Made by a program: the position numbers and the translations under genes
Notes under the pieces: generated by a model
Databases searched by the model: none
The model's input: only the letters and a program-made list of their open reading frames with translations
Told to the model about the DNA's origin: nothing
In this document: piece by piece, positions 18,713-27,782 of the stretch
How positions within the stretch are numbered: position 1 is the first letter of the stretch
Layout of the letters: every line of letters starts with the position of its first letter
Assembly (NCBI RefSeq): GCF_010977575.1
Contig: NZ_CP048812.1
Span: forward strand, 4,030,001 to 4,094,000
Length of the DNA stretch: 64,000 nt
Direction: 5' to 3'
Origin: Halomonas socia
Lineage (GTDB): Bacteria > Pseudomonadota > Gammaproteobacteria > Pseudomonadales > Halomonadaceae

Positions 18713-19053
18713 CCAGCAGGCAACCCACACAGCCAGGCTCCCTGATGGCCGCGGCCCAGGAATCCCTCGACCTCGCCGCGGCGCTGCCCAGCGATGACGA
18801 GCGCACGCTTGCCGCCACGCCCACCGACCGACCGCTGCGCGAGGCGGTGGATGTCGCCATGCGACGCTACTTCGCCCACCTCGATGGCGAATCGGTCACC
18901 GACCTCTACGCCATGGTGCTGGCCGAGGTCGAGGCGCCGCTGCTCACTGCGGTGATGGACCACGTCGACGGCAACCAGACCCGCGCCGCCGACATGCTGG
19001 GCCTAAACCGCGGCACGCTGCGCAAGAAGCTCAAGCAGTACGACCTTATCTGA
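18709..19053 (+). CDS. fis: DNA-binding protein Fis
   Basis: Nucleoid protein that bends DNA and activates rRNA, tRNA and other growth-phase genes. The 114-aa protein keeps the Fis core: [41 protein letters not shown], and the C-terminal [29 protein letters not shown]. The N-terminal 40 residues are longer and more variable than in E. coli Fis (98 aa). It is translationally coupled to dusB by a 4-nt overlap. Confidence 0.96.
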   Translation: MTSRQPTQPGSLMAAAQESLDLAAALPSDDERTLAATPTDRPLREAVDVAMRRYFAHLDGESVTDLYAMVLAEVEAPLLTAVMDHVDGNQTRAADMLGLNRGTLRKKLKQYDLI

Positions 19054-19058
19054 GATTC

Positions 19059-19084
19059 CGAGGGAGCCCCACACGGCTCCCTCG
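19059..19084 (+). terminator. Terminator after dusB-fis
   Basis: A 10-bp stem, CGAGGGAGCC (19059-19068) with GGCTCCCTCG (19075-19084), 6-nt loop, then CTGTTT. It starts 5 nt after the fis stop. Confidence 0.75.
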
Positions 19085-19118
19085 CTGTTTAACGATTCAC
19101 TAAGTTGAGAGGACTCCC

Positions 19119-20702
19119 ATGCCCCACTCCGCTGCCTCGCTTGCCGTTCGCCGCGCCCTGCTCAGCGTCTCCGACAAGACCGGTATCGTCGATTTTGCCC
19201 GCGGGCTGAGCGAACATGGCGTCGAGCTGCTCTCCACCGGCGGCACCTACCGCCTGCTGCAGGAGAACGGTGTCGCGGTCACCGAAGTCTCGGCCCACAC
19301 CGGCTTCCCCGAGATCATGGACGGCCGGGTCAAGACCCTGCATCCCAAGATTCACGGCGGCATCCTCGGCCGTCGCGGCCAGGACGACGCGGTGATGGCC
19401 GAGCACGGCATCGATCCCATCGACATGGTGGTGGTCAACCTCTACCCCTTCGCCAGTACCGTTGCCAAGCCCGACTGCACGCTGACGGATGCCATCGAAA
19501 ACATCGATATCGGTGGCCCGACCATGGTCCGTGCCTGCGCCAAGAACCACGCCCACACCACCATCGTGGTCAACGCCGGGGACTATGCCCGGGTGCTCGG
19601 CGAGCTGGCCGCCCACCGCGGCGCGGTGAGCGAGGAGACCCGCTTCGACCTGGCGGTCCGCGCCTTCGAACATACCGCCGGCTATGACGCCGCCATCGCC
19701 GACTACCTGGGCAGCCGGGTACCCGGCAGCGAGGATGGCTTCCCGCGCACCTACAACCTGCAGTTCCACAAGAAGCAGAGCATGCGCTACGGCGAGAACC
19801 CGCACCAGAACGCGGCCTTCTACGTCGAGGCCGATGCCAGCGAGGCGAGCGTCGCCACCGCCACCCAGCTGCAGGGCAAGGCGCTGTCGTTCAACAATGT
19901 CGCCGACACCGACGCCGCCTTCGAGTGCGTCAAGGCCTTCACCGACACCGCCTGCGTGATCGTCAAGCACGCCAACCCCTGCGGCGTGGCGGTGGGTGCC
20001 AACGCCCAGGAGGCCTACGACAAGGCCTTCGCCACCGACCCCACCAGCGCCTTTGGCGGCATCATCGCCTTCAACGTAGCGCTCGACGCCGACACCGCCC
20101 GCGCCATCATCGACCGCCAGTTCGTCGAGGTGATCATCGCCCCCGGGATCAGCGAAGAGGCCCGCGCCATCGTCGCCGAGAAGGCCAACGTGCGTCTGCT
20201 CGATGTCGGCGACCAGTGGCCCGGTGAACGCGAGCATGCCCACGATCTCAAGCGCGTCACCGGCGGCCTGCTGGTCCAGGACCGCGACCTGGGCATGGTC
20301 GGCCGCGACGAGCTGACCGTGGTCAGCGAGCGCGTGCCCAGCGAACAGGAACTGCGCGACCTGGCGTTCGCCTGGAAGGTCGCCAAGTACGTCAAGTCGA
20401 ACGCCATCGTCTACGCCAAGCACGGCCAGACCGTCGGCGTCGGCGCCGGCCAGATGAGCCGCGTCTACTCGGCGCGCATCGCCGGCATCAAGGCCGCCGA
20501 CGAAGGCCTCTCGGTGCCCGGCTCGGTGATGGCCAGCGACGCCTTCTTCCCGTTCCGCGACGGCATCGACGCCGCGGCGGCGGCGGGCATCACCGCGGTG
20601 ATCCAGCCCGGCGGCTCGATGCGCGATCAGGAAGTGATCGACGCCGCCAACGAAGCGGGCATTGCCATGGTTTTCACCGGTATGCGCCACTTCAAGCACT
20701 GA
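19119..20702 (+). CDS. purH: Bifunctional AICAR formyltransferase / IMP cyclohydrolase
   Basis: Performs the last two steps of IMP synthesis: formylation of AICAR, then ring closure. The 527-aa protein has an N-terminal cyclohydrolase domain ([54 protein letters not shown]) and a C-terminal transformylase domain ([65 protein letters not shown]). Length matches the family. GAGAGGA lies about 8 nt before the ATG. It is a single-gene unit ending at a shared bidirectional terminator. Confidence 0.98.
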   Translation: MPHSAASLAVRRALLSVSDKTGIVDFARGLSEHGVELLSTGGTYRLLQENGVAVTEVSAHTGFPEIMDGRVKTLHPKIHGGILGRRGQDDAVMAEHGIDPIDMVVVNLYPFASTVAKPDCTLTDAIENIDIGGPTMVRACAKNHAHTTIVVNAGDYARVLGELAAHRGAVSEETRFDLAVRAFEHTAGYDAAIADYLGSRVPGSEDGFPRTYNLQFHKKQSMRYGENPHQNAAFYVEADASEASVATATQLQGKALSFNNVADTDAAFECVKAFTDTACVIVKHANPCGVAVGANAQEAYDKAFATDPTSAFGGIIAFNVALDADTARAIIDRQFVEVIIAPGISEEARAIVAEKANVRLLDVGDQWPGEREHAHDLKRVTGGLLVQDRDLGMVGRDELTVVSERVPSEQELRDLAFAWKVAKYVKSNAIVYAKHGQTVGVGAGQMSRVYSARIAGIKAADEGLSVPGSVMASDAFFPFRDGIDAAAAAGITAVIQPGGSMRDQEVIDAANEAGIAMVFTGMRHFKH

Positions 20703-20721
20703 GGAAATGAAAACGCTGGAT

Positions 20722-20810
20722 CTCGGTCATGCGTCGTTGAAAGTCGGCATCAAGATGCTCATTTGCAACAGCAAACTCCGCTCTTTCGCCGACTTTCGCC
20801 TAGCCTGACC
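20722..20810 (-). repeat. Dispersed noncoding repeat, copy 2
   Basis: The reverse complement aligns with 4267-4356 over about 90 nt (GGTCAGGC, AAAGTCGGCGAAA, GCGGAGTTT, AAATGAGCAT, CGCATGACCGAG in order). Again it sits in an intergenic gap between convergent genes. Confidence 0.75.
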
Positions 20811-20844
20811 ATCGCCCAGCGGTTTTCTCAAGCAATGCATAATA

Positions 20845-20877
20845 GAAAACCCATCGGCCCTGGACCGATGGGTTTTC
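20845..20877. terminator. Bidirectional terminator between purH and gabD
   Basis: A perfect 13-bp stem, GAAAACCCATCGG (20845-20857) with CCGATGGGTTTTC (20865-20877), 7-nt loop. The A/T ends give T-runs in both directions, matching the convergent genes. Confidence 0.9.
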
Positions 20878-20914
20878 CGTTTCTACTGCTTAACAACTAT
20901 TACTGCGAGTTCGG

Positions 20915-22372
20915 TCAGCCGAGGTCGATACACAGGTACTTGGTCTCGACGAACTCCTCAAGCCCCTCGCGGCCGCCTTCGCGGCCCAGACCGGAGGCCT
21001 TGACCCCGCCGAACGGCGTTGCCGGGTTGGAGATCAGGCCGGTGTTGATGCCCACCATGCCGTACTCGAGCGCCTCGGCGACGCGCCATACCCGGCCCAG
21101 GTCGCGGGAGTAGAAGTAGGCCGCCAGGCCATACTCGGTGGCGTTGGCCATGGTGATGGCGTCCTCTTCATCCTCGAAGGGGAACACCGCGGCCAGCGGC
21201 CCGAAGGTCTCTTCGTGGGCGACCTTCATGGCATCGGTGGCGGCGCTGATCAGGGTCGGGGTGAAGAAGTTGCCGCCCAGCGGGTGGGGGTTGCCGCCGA
21301 GCAGCAGCTCGGCGCCCTTGTCGACCGCGTCGTGGACGTGATCGCTGACCTTGTCGACGCCGTCACGGTCGATCAACGGGCCGATATTGATGCCCTCCCG
21401 AGTCCCGTCGCCGACGTGCAGTTCGCTGTTCATGGCCACCGCCAGCTTCTCGCAGAAGGCATTGACCACGCTCGACTGGACCAGGAAGCGGTTGGTACAC
21501 ACGCAGGTCTGGCCGGCGTTGCGGAACTTGGCGGCCATGGCACCGTCGACGGCGGCATCGAGGTCGGCATCCTCGAACACGAGGAACGGCGCATTGCCGC
21601 CCAGTTCCAGCGAGATCTTCTGGATATGCTGGGACGCCTGGGCCATCAAGGTGCGCCCCACGTCGGTGGAGCCGGTGAAGGTGATCTTGCGCACCACCGA
21701 CGACTCGGTAAGCGCCGCGGCGATTTCCGAGGCGCGGCCGGGCACCACGTTGAATACCCCGCGCGGTACCCCGGCGCGCTCGGCCAGCAGCGCCAGCGCC
21801 GTTGCCGAGAACGGCGTCTGGCTGGCCGGCTTGACCACGATCGGGCAGCCGGCGGCGAGCGCTGCGCCGGCCTTGCGGGTGATCATCGCTGCCGGGAAGT
21901 TCCACGGCGTGATCGCGCCGACTACGCCGACCGGCTGCTTGGTGACCACCACCCGCTGGTTGGCGCTGGCGGCAGGAATCGTCTCGCCGTAGATGCGCCG
22001 CGCCTCCTCGGCGAACCAGCGCAGGAAGCTCGCCGCGTAGGCGATTTCGCCGGCGGCCTCCTTGAGCGGCTTGCCCTGTTCGAGGGTCATGATGGTGGCC
22101 AGTTCCTGCTGATGCTCATGCATCAGGTCGTGCCACTTCATCAGAATATCGGCGCGCTCGAGCGCGGTCAGCGCACGCCAGGCCGGGAAGGCGGCTTCTG
22201 CGGCAGTGATTGCCCGCTCGGTTTCGGCGCGACCCAGGCGCGGCACGCGGCCGATGGCCTCGCCGCTGGCCGGATTGATGACGTCGATCTGTTCGCCGCT
22301 GTCGGCGGCGACCCAACTGCCATCGATATAGGCAAAGGGACGGTATAACGGACTGTCTTGCAGGGATGACAT
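20915..22372 (-). CDS. gabD: Succinate-semialdehyde dehydrogenase
   Basis: Oxidises succinate semialdehyde to succinate with NAD(P)+, in GABA breakdown. The 485-aa aldehyde dehydrogenase has ITPWNFPAAMITRK, IVVKPASQTPFSA, KITFTGSTDVGRTLMA, the catalytic Glu in SLELGGNAPFLVFEDAD and the catalytic Cys in GQTCVCTNRF, ending GVKASGLGREGGREGLEEFVETKY, which is typical of GabD. Assignment to GabD and not another ALDH rests on these stretches. The ATG at 22372 has GGAG 7 nt upstream; the frame stays open to 22435. Confidence 0.9.
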   Translation of the reverse strand: MSSLQDSPLYRPFAYIDGSWVAADSGEQIDVINPASGEAIGRVPRLGRAETERAITAAEAAFPAWRALTALERADILMKWHDLMHEHQQELATIMTLEQGKPLKEAAGEIAYAASFLRWFAEEARRIYGETIPAASANQRVVVTKQPVGVVGAITPWNFPAAMITRKAGAALAAGCPIVVKPASQTPFSATALALLAERAGVPRGVFNVVPGRASEIAAALTESSVVRKITFTGSTDVGRTLMAQASQHIQKISLELGGNAPFLVFEDADLDAAVDGAMAAKFRNAGQTCVCTNRFLVQSSVVNAFCEKLAVAMNSELHVGDGTREGINIGPLIDRDGVDKVSDHVHDAVDKGAELLLGGNPHPLGGNFFTPTLISAATDAMKVAHEETFGPLAAVFPFEDEEDAITMANATEYGLAAYFYSRDLGRVWRVAEALEYGMVGINTGLISNPATPFGGVKASGLGREGGREGLEEFVETKYLCIDLG

Positions 22373-22462
22373 GATGTTCTCCTTTCCATCATTGCGCCGC
22401 GTATGCGGCGCACGGGATGATGCGAAACGGGGCACGCAGAGGTGGCTTGAAGCATGAGGGCA

Positions 22463-22774
22463 TCACGTTGCCAGGGACGGTTCGACCAGCGCCGCCAGGG
22501 TCGCGACGATAATGGCCAGCGCCACCGCCAGCCAGCAGAACGCACGTCCTTTATAGCGTAGCGGATCGCGTCGAATCTGGCGCAGCCCGATCAGCGCCAG
22601 CACCGCAGCGGTAATGTTCAGCGGCGGCAGGCGCCCTTCGAAGAATAGTGCCACGAAGGCGGTAATGATCGCCGCCACCGCGAAGCCGGCATAGCGCTTG
22701 CGGGGCGGGTGGGGCTCGGCGGGGGTCTCGGCGTCTGACAAGCCAGCGTCTCCGGGCAGCGGTGAAGGCTCCAT
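22463..22774 (-). CDS. Small membrane protein (DUF4190-like)
   Basis: A 103-aa protein with a short acidic and Pro-rich head, then three hydrophobic segments (YAGFAVAAIITAFVALFFEG, LNITAAVLALIGLRQIRRD, AFCWLAVALAIIVATLAALV). The repeated small-helix layout resembles DUF4190-type proteins. No catalytic residues are visible and the role is unknown. It lies between gabD and folX on the same strand, 53 nt downstream of folX. The ATG at 22774 is the most likely start, though its ribosome site is weak. Confidence 0.6.
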   Translation of the reverse strand: MEPSPLPGDAGLSDAETPAEPHPPRKRYAGFAVAAIITAFVALFFEGRLPPLNITAAVLALIGLRQIRRDPLRYKGRAFCWLAVALAIIVATLAALVEPSLAT

Positions 22775-22826
22775 GCTAAGCCGACTGACTCCCGGAAACC
22801 AACCCCGCGACGACACGCGAGCGGGC

Positions 22827-23237
22827 TTACTCGCTGCGGCGGATCTCGCGGGTGTCCGACAGCGTGATCGACACCGAGTCGGCGAAGCGCAGCGCATGGG
22901 GCTTGTCGATCTCGACCTGGGCGGTCAGCACCTGCTGGTAGGACATGATGATGTCGAGTACCTCGCGGGTCATGCGCTCCAGCAGCAGAAAGCGATTCTC
23001 TTCGACGTGGGCGATGACGTGCTTGGTGATGGTGCGGTAATTGAGCGCCTGGTCGATATGGTTGAACTGCACCGCCCGGTCGGCCCGATAATGAATGGTG
23101 GCATTGATCACCACGTCCTGACGGTTCTTGATCTCGTCTTCCTTGATGCCGATATGGGTACGCAGTCGCAGGTTCTTGATGCGAATGCTCGCCAGGTCGT
23201 GGTCAAGATGCTGGTCGTCGAGCGTGTGCAGTGGCAT
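22827..23237 (-). CDS. folX: Dihydroneopterin triphosphate 2'-epimerase FolX
   Basis: Converts dihydroneopterin triphosphate to the monapterin epimer, feeding tetrahydromonapterin synthesis. The 136-aa protein matches E. coli FolX closely as I recall it: [76 protein letters not shown]. These separate it from the aldolase FolB. The ATG at 23237 has AGGAGG 7 nt upstream. It is downstream of folE on the same strand (66-nt gap), so the product of FolE is passed to FolX. Confidence 0.92.
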   Translation of the reverse strand: MPLHTLDDQHLDHDLASIRIKNLRLRTHIGIKEDEIKNRQDVVINATIHYRADRAVQFNHIDQALNYRTITKHVIAHVEENRFLLLERMTREVLDIIMSYQQVLTAQVEIDKPHALRFADSVSITLSDTREIRRSE

Positions 23238-23303
23238 GGGCGGGCCTCCTCGGGCCGATAGCAAACCTCGTGTCGAAGAACCGCAGGATAGCGGCTGGGC
23301 GTC

Positions 23304-23861
23304 TCAGCGTCCGTTGACCAAGGTAAGAAACTCCTGGCGCGTCGGCTGATTCTCACGGAAGGCGCCCAGCATCACCGAACTGGTCATGCTCGAGTTCTGC
23401 TTCTCGACCCCGCGCATCATCATGCACATGTGCTTGGCTTCTATGACCACCGCCACCCCTCGAGCCTCGGTCACCTGCAGCACCGCTTCGGCGATCTGTC
23501 GGGTCAGATTTTCCTGGATCTGCATGCGCCGCGCATACATGTCGACGATGCGTGCAAACTTGGATAGCCCCAATACCCGCCCGTTGGGCAAGTAGGCGAT
23601 GTGGCACTTGCCGATGAACGGCAGCAGATGGTGCTCGCACATCGAGTAGAGCTCGATATCCTTGACCAGCACCATCTCATCCGTTTCCGACTCGAACACC
23701 GCACCGTTGATCAATTCTTCGAGCGACTGATGATAGCCGCGAGTCAGGAACTGCATGGCCTTGGCGGCCCGCTTGGGGGTATCGCGCAAACCCTCGCGCT
23801 GGGGGTCTTCGCCCAGCCCGGAGATGATGTGGCGATAGTGGTTGGCGAGCTCTTCGGTCAT
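23304..23861 (-). CDS. folE: GTP cyclohydrolase I
   Basis: Opens GTP to 7,8-dihydroneopterin triphosphate, the first step toward folate and monapterin. The 185-aa protein has [14 protein letters not shown], the zinc site in [43 protein letters not shown] and the second zinc cysteine in [19 protein letters not shown]. Full length for the family. It heads a folE-folX unit. The upstream region (23900-23960) is unusually AT-rich and probably contains the promoter. Confidence 0.97.
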   Translation of the reverse strand: MTEELANHYRHIISGLGEDPQREGLRDTPKRAAKAMQFLTRGYHQSLEELINGAVFESETDEMVLVKDIELYSMCEHHLLPFIGKCHIAYLPNGRVLGLSKFARIVDMYARRMQIQENLTRQIAEAVLQVTEARGVAVVIEAKHMCMMMRGVEKQNSSMTSSVMLGAFRENQPTRQEFLTLVNGR

Positions 23862-24127
23862 GAGGGGGCCTATATGCTGGTATCACCCTGGGTCGTCGAG
23901 GGTGTGTTGCACTGCTGTGATATACAAAATATATACAGCAATTATGTTTTGTACAATGACGTGACGCATAGCGACTAATTCTAAGCCCTGGGACCAGACC
24001 CGTCGAGCGGTGGCGCAGGGCTTGCCGAGATGCAGTGACATCATGTCACGCCCCGCCCGGCTGCAGCCGAATCTGGCTGTGGTAGACTTCTGCCACCCTG
24101 CCATGAGTCCAAGCGAGTTTACCGGGA

Positions 24128-24703
24128 ATGATCAAGTCAACGCGCTCCACGCTGGCCCTGTTCGCCGTCGCCATGAGCCTGCCGCTAGCCGCCCAGGCCG
24201 GTAGTCTATCGCTCCCCGCTGGCGCCAGCGTGGCCGTGGAAGTCATCGATACCACGTCGCTCGATATTAATAGCACCAGCCAGGCCGACGTACTGCTCAA
24301 GCCTACTGCGGCCGCCAGCGGCGAGTACGACCTGCCCAACCACTGCCTGATCACCGCCGATGCACGACTCGACGGCGAGCGCATCCGCCTCAGCGCCAGT
24401 ACCCTGACCTGCATTGAGGCCAACGCCGACGACAGCGAGATCTTCAGCGGCGAACTCTCGGCCATCGCCGAGGATCTCGACGGCAATATCGGCGTGTCCG
24501 CCTGCGTCGAGGGCAGTGGCAGCGACTGCCAGCGCGCCGAACTCGTCCCCGGCGAGGCCTTCCAGCTGCGCCTGCGCGGCGAGCTCGCCCTCAAGGCCCA
24601 GGAGAATCCCTCGGCGCAGATCAACGAGCGTCGCCGCCAGACCAACGGCGAAGGCGTTGCCAATCCGGTACCCGGCGAGCGCCCCGACCCCGACGCTCAG
24701 TAA
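24128..24703 (+). CDS. Exported protein, distant TraB-like resemblance
   Basis: A 191-aa protein with a signal peptide (MIKSTRSTLALFAVAMSLPLAAQAG). After it come SLPAGASVAVEVID, DLPNHCLITADARLDGERIRLSA, STLTCIEAN and DLDGNIGVSACVEG. This order (an N-H-C-x-I-x-A strand, an E-R-I strand, a Cys strand, then DGxIG) recalls the periplasmic part of conjugative TraB proteins, but there is no transfer cluster here. The polar C-terminus is rich in Pro and Asp. It overlaps the opposite srkA by 7 nt. Function unknown. Confidence 0.75.
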   Translation: MIKSTRSTLALFAVAMSLPLAAQAGSLSLPAGASVAVEVIDTTSLDINSTSQADVLLKPTAAASGEYDLPNHCLITADARLDGERIRLSASTLTCIEANADDSEIFSGELSAIAEDLDGNIGVSACVEGSGSDCQRAELVPGEAFQLRLRGELALKAQENPSAQINERRRQTNGEGVANPVPGERPDPDAQ

Positions 24704-25689
24704 CCGGCCAGCCAGCGCGGGTGCTGCTCCAGCGCCTGGCGCTGCTGCTCGAGGCTGCGGATATGCTGGTCCCAGTAGCCCTCCTCGGCGGCCCAGGGGA
24801 AGGCCCGAGGAAACGCCGGGTCTTCCCAGCGCGCGGTAAGCCAGGCGCTGTGGCGCAGTAGCCGCAGCGTGCGCAGTGGCTCGATCAGCGCAAGCTCCCC
24901 ACGCGGGAAGTCCGCCTCCTGCTCATAGCCTTCGACTATCTCGGATAGCTGCCACTGCAGCTCTTCCGGCGTCTGGGCGGTGAGCAGCATCCATAGATCC
25001 TGCACCCGCGGCCCCATCAGCGCATCGTCGAAGTCGACCAGGCTGAAATCGGCGTCGCGCCCCAGCATATTGCCAAGGTGGCAGTCGCCGTGCAGACGAA
25101 TGGCCGACGGCGTCGGCCAGGTGTGGCCGCGCAGCTGCTGTGCCAGCTCAGCGCTGATGCGCGCATAGGCATCGCGCTGACGACGCGTCAGCCAGGGGCC
25201 GCCCAGCACGGTGGCGCGGGCCTCCTCGACCATCCCGGTCAGGTTCAAAGTCAGGCGGGTGGTGAAAGCGCGCCGCGCGCCTACGGCGTGCACCTTGCCG
25301 ATCAGTTCACCCAGCGCGAACAGGTGCTCAGGATTCTCGAGCTCCGGGGCCTGCCCCGACACCTGGGGAAACAGCGTCAGGCGGAAGCCCTCCCAGTGAT
25401 GCAGCGTCTCCCCGGCGACATTGCGCCAGGGCGCGGCCACCGGCACGCCGGCCTCGGCCAGTTCGAGCAGGAAGTCGTGCTCCTCCTGGATCTGGGCATC
25501 GCTCCAGCGCCTCGGGCGGTAGAACTTGGCCACCCAGCGGCGGCGCTCGTCGTCGCTCAACAGAAATACCCGGTTTTCGTAGCTGTTGAGCGCGAAGGGT
25601 TCACCGGGCAGCCACAGGCCCAGCGACTCCACCGCCGCGACGATACGCGCCGGGCTGAGCCGTTCGAAGGGGTGAAGGGTGTCCGCCAT
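24697..25689 (-). CDS. srkA: Stress response kinase SrkA/RdoA (YihE family)
   Basis: A cytoplasmic Ser/Thr protein kinase that counters stress-induced death in E. coli. The 330-aa protein starts MADTLHPFERLSPARIVAAVE and has LNSYENRVFLL, VAKFYRPRRWSDAQIQEEHDF (substrate Lys and Glu), the catalytic loop RLHGDCHLGNMLGRD, and the metal motif LVDFDDALMGPRVQDLWMLL. ATG 25689 has AGGAG 6 nt upstream; the frame is open further but without coding character. Dsb proteins often neighbour srkA; here dsbD is 11 kb away and not linked. Confidence 0.93.
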   Translation of the reverse strand: MADTLHPFERLSPARIVAAVESLGLWLPGEPFALNSYENRVFLLSDDERRRWVAKFYRPRRWSDAQIQEEHDFLLELAEAGVPVAAPWRNVAGETLHHWEGFRLTLFPQVSGQAPELENPEHLFALGELIGKVHAVGARRAFTTRLTLNLTGMVEEARATVLGGPWLTRRQRDAYARISAELAQQLRGHTWPTPSAIRLHGDCHLGNMLGRDADFSLVDFDDALMGPRVQDLWMLLTAQTPEELQWQLSEIVEGYEQEADFPRGELALIEPLRTLRLLRHSAWLTARWEDPAFPRAFPWAAEEGYWDQHIRSLEQQRQALEQHPRWLAGY

Positions 25690-25968
25690 GCTCGGCTCCT
25701 GAGGGGGGAAAGCCTGGCATCTTAGCAGTCGCTGGCCGTGCCTGCCGAGATGGCATTCATTGACCTTGGAGCCGATCGCCACTGCCAGCGAGGGACGCCG
25801 GGGCATCGCTACGCCTGGCATCGCTCGGGACTGATCCGTCGGCAGGCCTGCGAGGGGGCGCTGTAAACCATCCCAGGGCGCTACCTGCGCCATCCATGGC
25901 GCAGAATCCCCTCTACGACCTGTCCCCGGCGTCCCTCGCTTTGAAGTTATGGCAGTCGCCCAATCCCC

Positions 25969-26646
25969 TCACTGCCGCGGCGTGCGCGCCACCGCCCATA
26001 CCTCGATCAGTGTCGCCCCGCGAGCCCGGCAGGCCTGGGCCAGCGCCTCGCAGGTCGCTCCGGTGGTGACGATATCGTCGAGGATGGCGACATGCGCCGG
26101 CAGCGCCTGCTCGACGCTGAAGGCACCCTTGATGTTGTGGCGCCGCGCCTTGCGACTCAGGCCCACCTGACTCGGCGTATGGCGCAGCCGCTGCGCCTTG
26201 ACCAGCGGCAGCTCCAGGCGCTTGGCCAGGCGCTCGGCCAGCCAGGCAACCTGATCGAAACCGCGCTCTCGAGCGCGGCGCGGATGCAGCGGCACCGCCA
26301 CCAGCGCCTCGGGCAGTTGCTCCACCCCGCACAACTGGCGCTCGAGCAGCGCCAACAGCACCGCCCCCGCCCGCGGCGACGCCGAGAACTTGAAGCCCTG
26401 GACCAACAGCGCCACCTCGTCGCGGTAGCGCAAAGCCACCCGCGCGCGGACGAAACTCGGCGGCTGGCTGAGGCAGGCACCGCAGGCCAGGCCGGCCGGC
26501 GTCAATGGCGGCAGCGGTTCGGCACAGCGCGGGCAGGCCGGCAGGTTCCACGGCAGCGCCACCAGGCACGCCTCGCACCACGGCACATCCGACGCCGCGG
26601 GGCCCCGGCAGAAGTGGCAACGCCCGGGCAGCGCTCCGCGCAGCAT
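25969..26646 (-). CDS. comF: ComF family phosphoribosyltransferase-like protein
   Basis: A 225-aa competence-type protein. It opens with a zinc-finger-like set of cysteines (RCHFCRG, WCEACL, CPRCAEP, CGACLSQPP), then FKFSASPRAGAVL, VPLHPRRARERGFDQVAWLA, NIKGAF and the phosphoribosyltransferase loop VAILDDIVTTGATCEALA. It is used for uptake or processing of DNA in naturally competent species; here the role is unproven. The ATG at 26646 has AAGG 8 nt upstream. It is divergent from bioB, a common gammaproteobacterial arrangement. Confidence 0.9.
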   Translation of the reverse strand: MLRGALPGRCHFCRGPAASDVPWCEACLVALPWNLPACPRCAEPLPPLTPAGLACGACLSQPPSFVRARVALRYRDEVALLVQGFKFSASPRAGAVLLALLERQLCGVEQLPEALVAVPLHPRRARERGFDQVAWLAERLAKRLELPLVKAQRLRHTPSQVGLSRKARRHNIKGAFSVEQALPAHVAILDDIVTTGATCEALAQACRARGATLIEVWAVARTPRQ

Positions 26647-26649
26647 ATG

Positions 26650-26700
26650 GTCAACCTTAATTATCCAGAGAGTTGACAGCGTCGCCATAGTCCCTATCAT
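26650..26700 (+). promoter_or_regulatory. bioB promoter with a candidate BirA-type operator
   Basis: TTGACA (26673-26678) and TATCAT (26695-26700), 16-nt spacing. An inverted repeat TGGTCAACC (26648-26656) with AGTTGACAG (26671-26679), 14 nt apart, partly matches the BirA consensus arms TTGTAAACC/GGTTTACAA and overlaps the -35. Matching is 7/9 and 6/9, so repression by BirA is only suggested. Confidence 0.5.
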
Positions 26701-26772
26701 CAGCCGCACCACTCCTGTTAACTCACCACTTATTTCATGTTGACTGAGCGATCAGTCCCAGCGGACCCTACC

Positions 26773-27780
26773 ATGACCCTAGCCAGCGATACCGCTCCGC
26801 GCCACGACTGGCGCCTCGACGAGATCCAGGCGCTGTTCGCGCTGCCCTTCAACGACCTACTGTTTCGCGCCCAGCAGGTGCACCGCGCCCACTTCGACGC
26901 CAACGCCGTGCAGGTCGCCACCCTGCTCTCGATCAAGACCGGCGCCTGCCCCGAGGACTGCAAGTACTGCCCACAGTCGGGCCACTACAACACCGGCCTG
27001 GGCAAGGAAAAACTGCTGGAGGTCGAGCGGGTAGTGGAACAGGCAGCCGCCGCCAAGGCCGCCGGCGCCAGCCGCTTTTGCATGGGGGCGGCCTGGCGCA
27101 GCCCCCGCGAGCGCGACCTCGACGTGGTGCTGGAGATGGTCAAGCGGGTCAAGGCGCTGGGTCTGGAGACCTGCATGACGCTGGGCATGCTCGACGGCGA
27201 GCAGGCCGACCGGCTGGCCGCGGCAGGGCTCGACTACTACAACCACAACCTCGACACCTCGCCGGAGTACTACGGCGAGATCATCACCACCCGCGGCTAC
27301 GCCGAACGCCTCGAGACCCTGGGCAGCGTGCGCCAGGCGGGGATGAAGATCTGCTCCGGCGGCATCCTCGGCATGGGCGAGGCGCCTTCCGACCGCGCCG
27401 GGCTGCTGCAGCAGCTGGCGCGGCTCGACCCGCACCCCGAGTCGGTACCGATCAACATGCTGGTCAAGGTGCCCGGCACGCCACTCGCAGATGTCGACGA
27501 CCTGGACCCGATCGACTTCGTACGTGCCATCGCTGTGGCGCGCATCCTGCTGCCGAAGAGCCATGTGCGGCTCTCCGCCGGCCGCGAGCAGATGAGCGAG
27601 TCGACCCAGGCGCTGGCCTTCCTGGCCGGGGCCAACTCGATCTTCCACGGCGACACCCTGCTGACCACCGAGAATCCCGCCGTAGCCCGCGACCGGGCGC
27701 TGTTCGACAAGCTCGGCCTGCATCCGGAACAGCCGCTCTATTACGATGCCAGCGCGGCCCGCACCGCCGAGCCCGCCTAG
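26773..27780 (+). CDS. bioB: Biotin synthase
   Basis: Radical-SAM enzyme that inserts sulfur into dethiobiotin. It has [16 protein letters not shown], the CxxxCxxC iron-sulfur motif in [61 protein letters not shown] and [13 protein letters not shown], all family hallmarks. Two starts are possible: ATG 26737 with no ribosome site, and ATG 26773 with GGA about 8 nt upstream; the second gives a 335-aa protein with the usual short head. It is the first gene of bioBFHCD. Confidence 0.97.
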   Translation: MTLASDTAPRHDWRLDEIQALFALPFNDLLFRAQQVHRAHFDANAVQVATLLSIKTGACPEDCKYCPQSGHYNTGLGKEKLLEVERVVEQAAAAKAAGASRFCMGAAWRSPRERDLDVVLEMVKRVKALGLETCMTLGMLDGEQADRLAAAGLDYYNHNLDTSPEYYGEIITTRGYAERLETLGSVRQAGMKICSGGILGMGEAPSDRAGLLQQLARLDPHPESVPINMLVKVPGTPLADVDDLDPIDFVRAIAVARILLPKSHVRLSAGREQMSESTQALAFLAGANSIFHGDTLLTTENPAVARDRALFDKLGLHPEQPLYYDASAARTAEPA

Positions 27781-27782
27781 AG

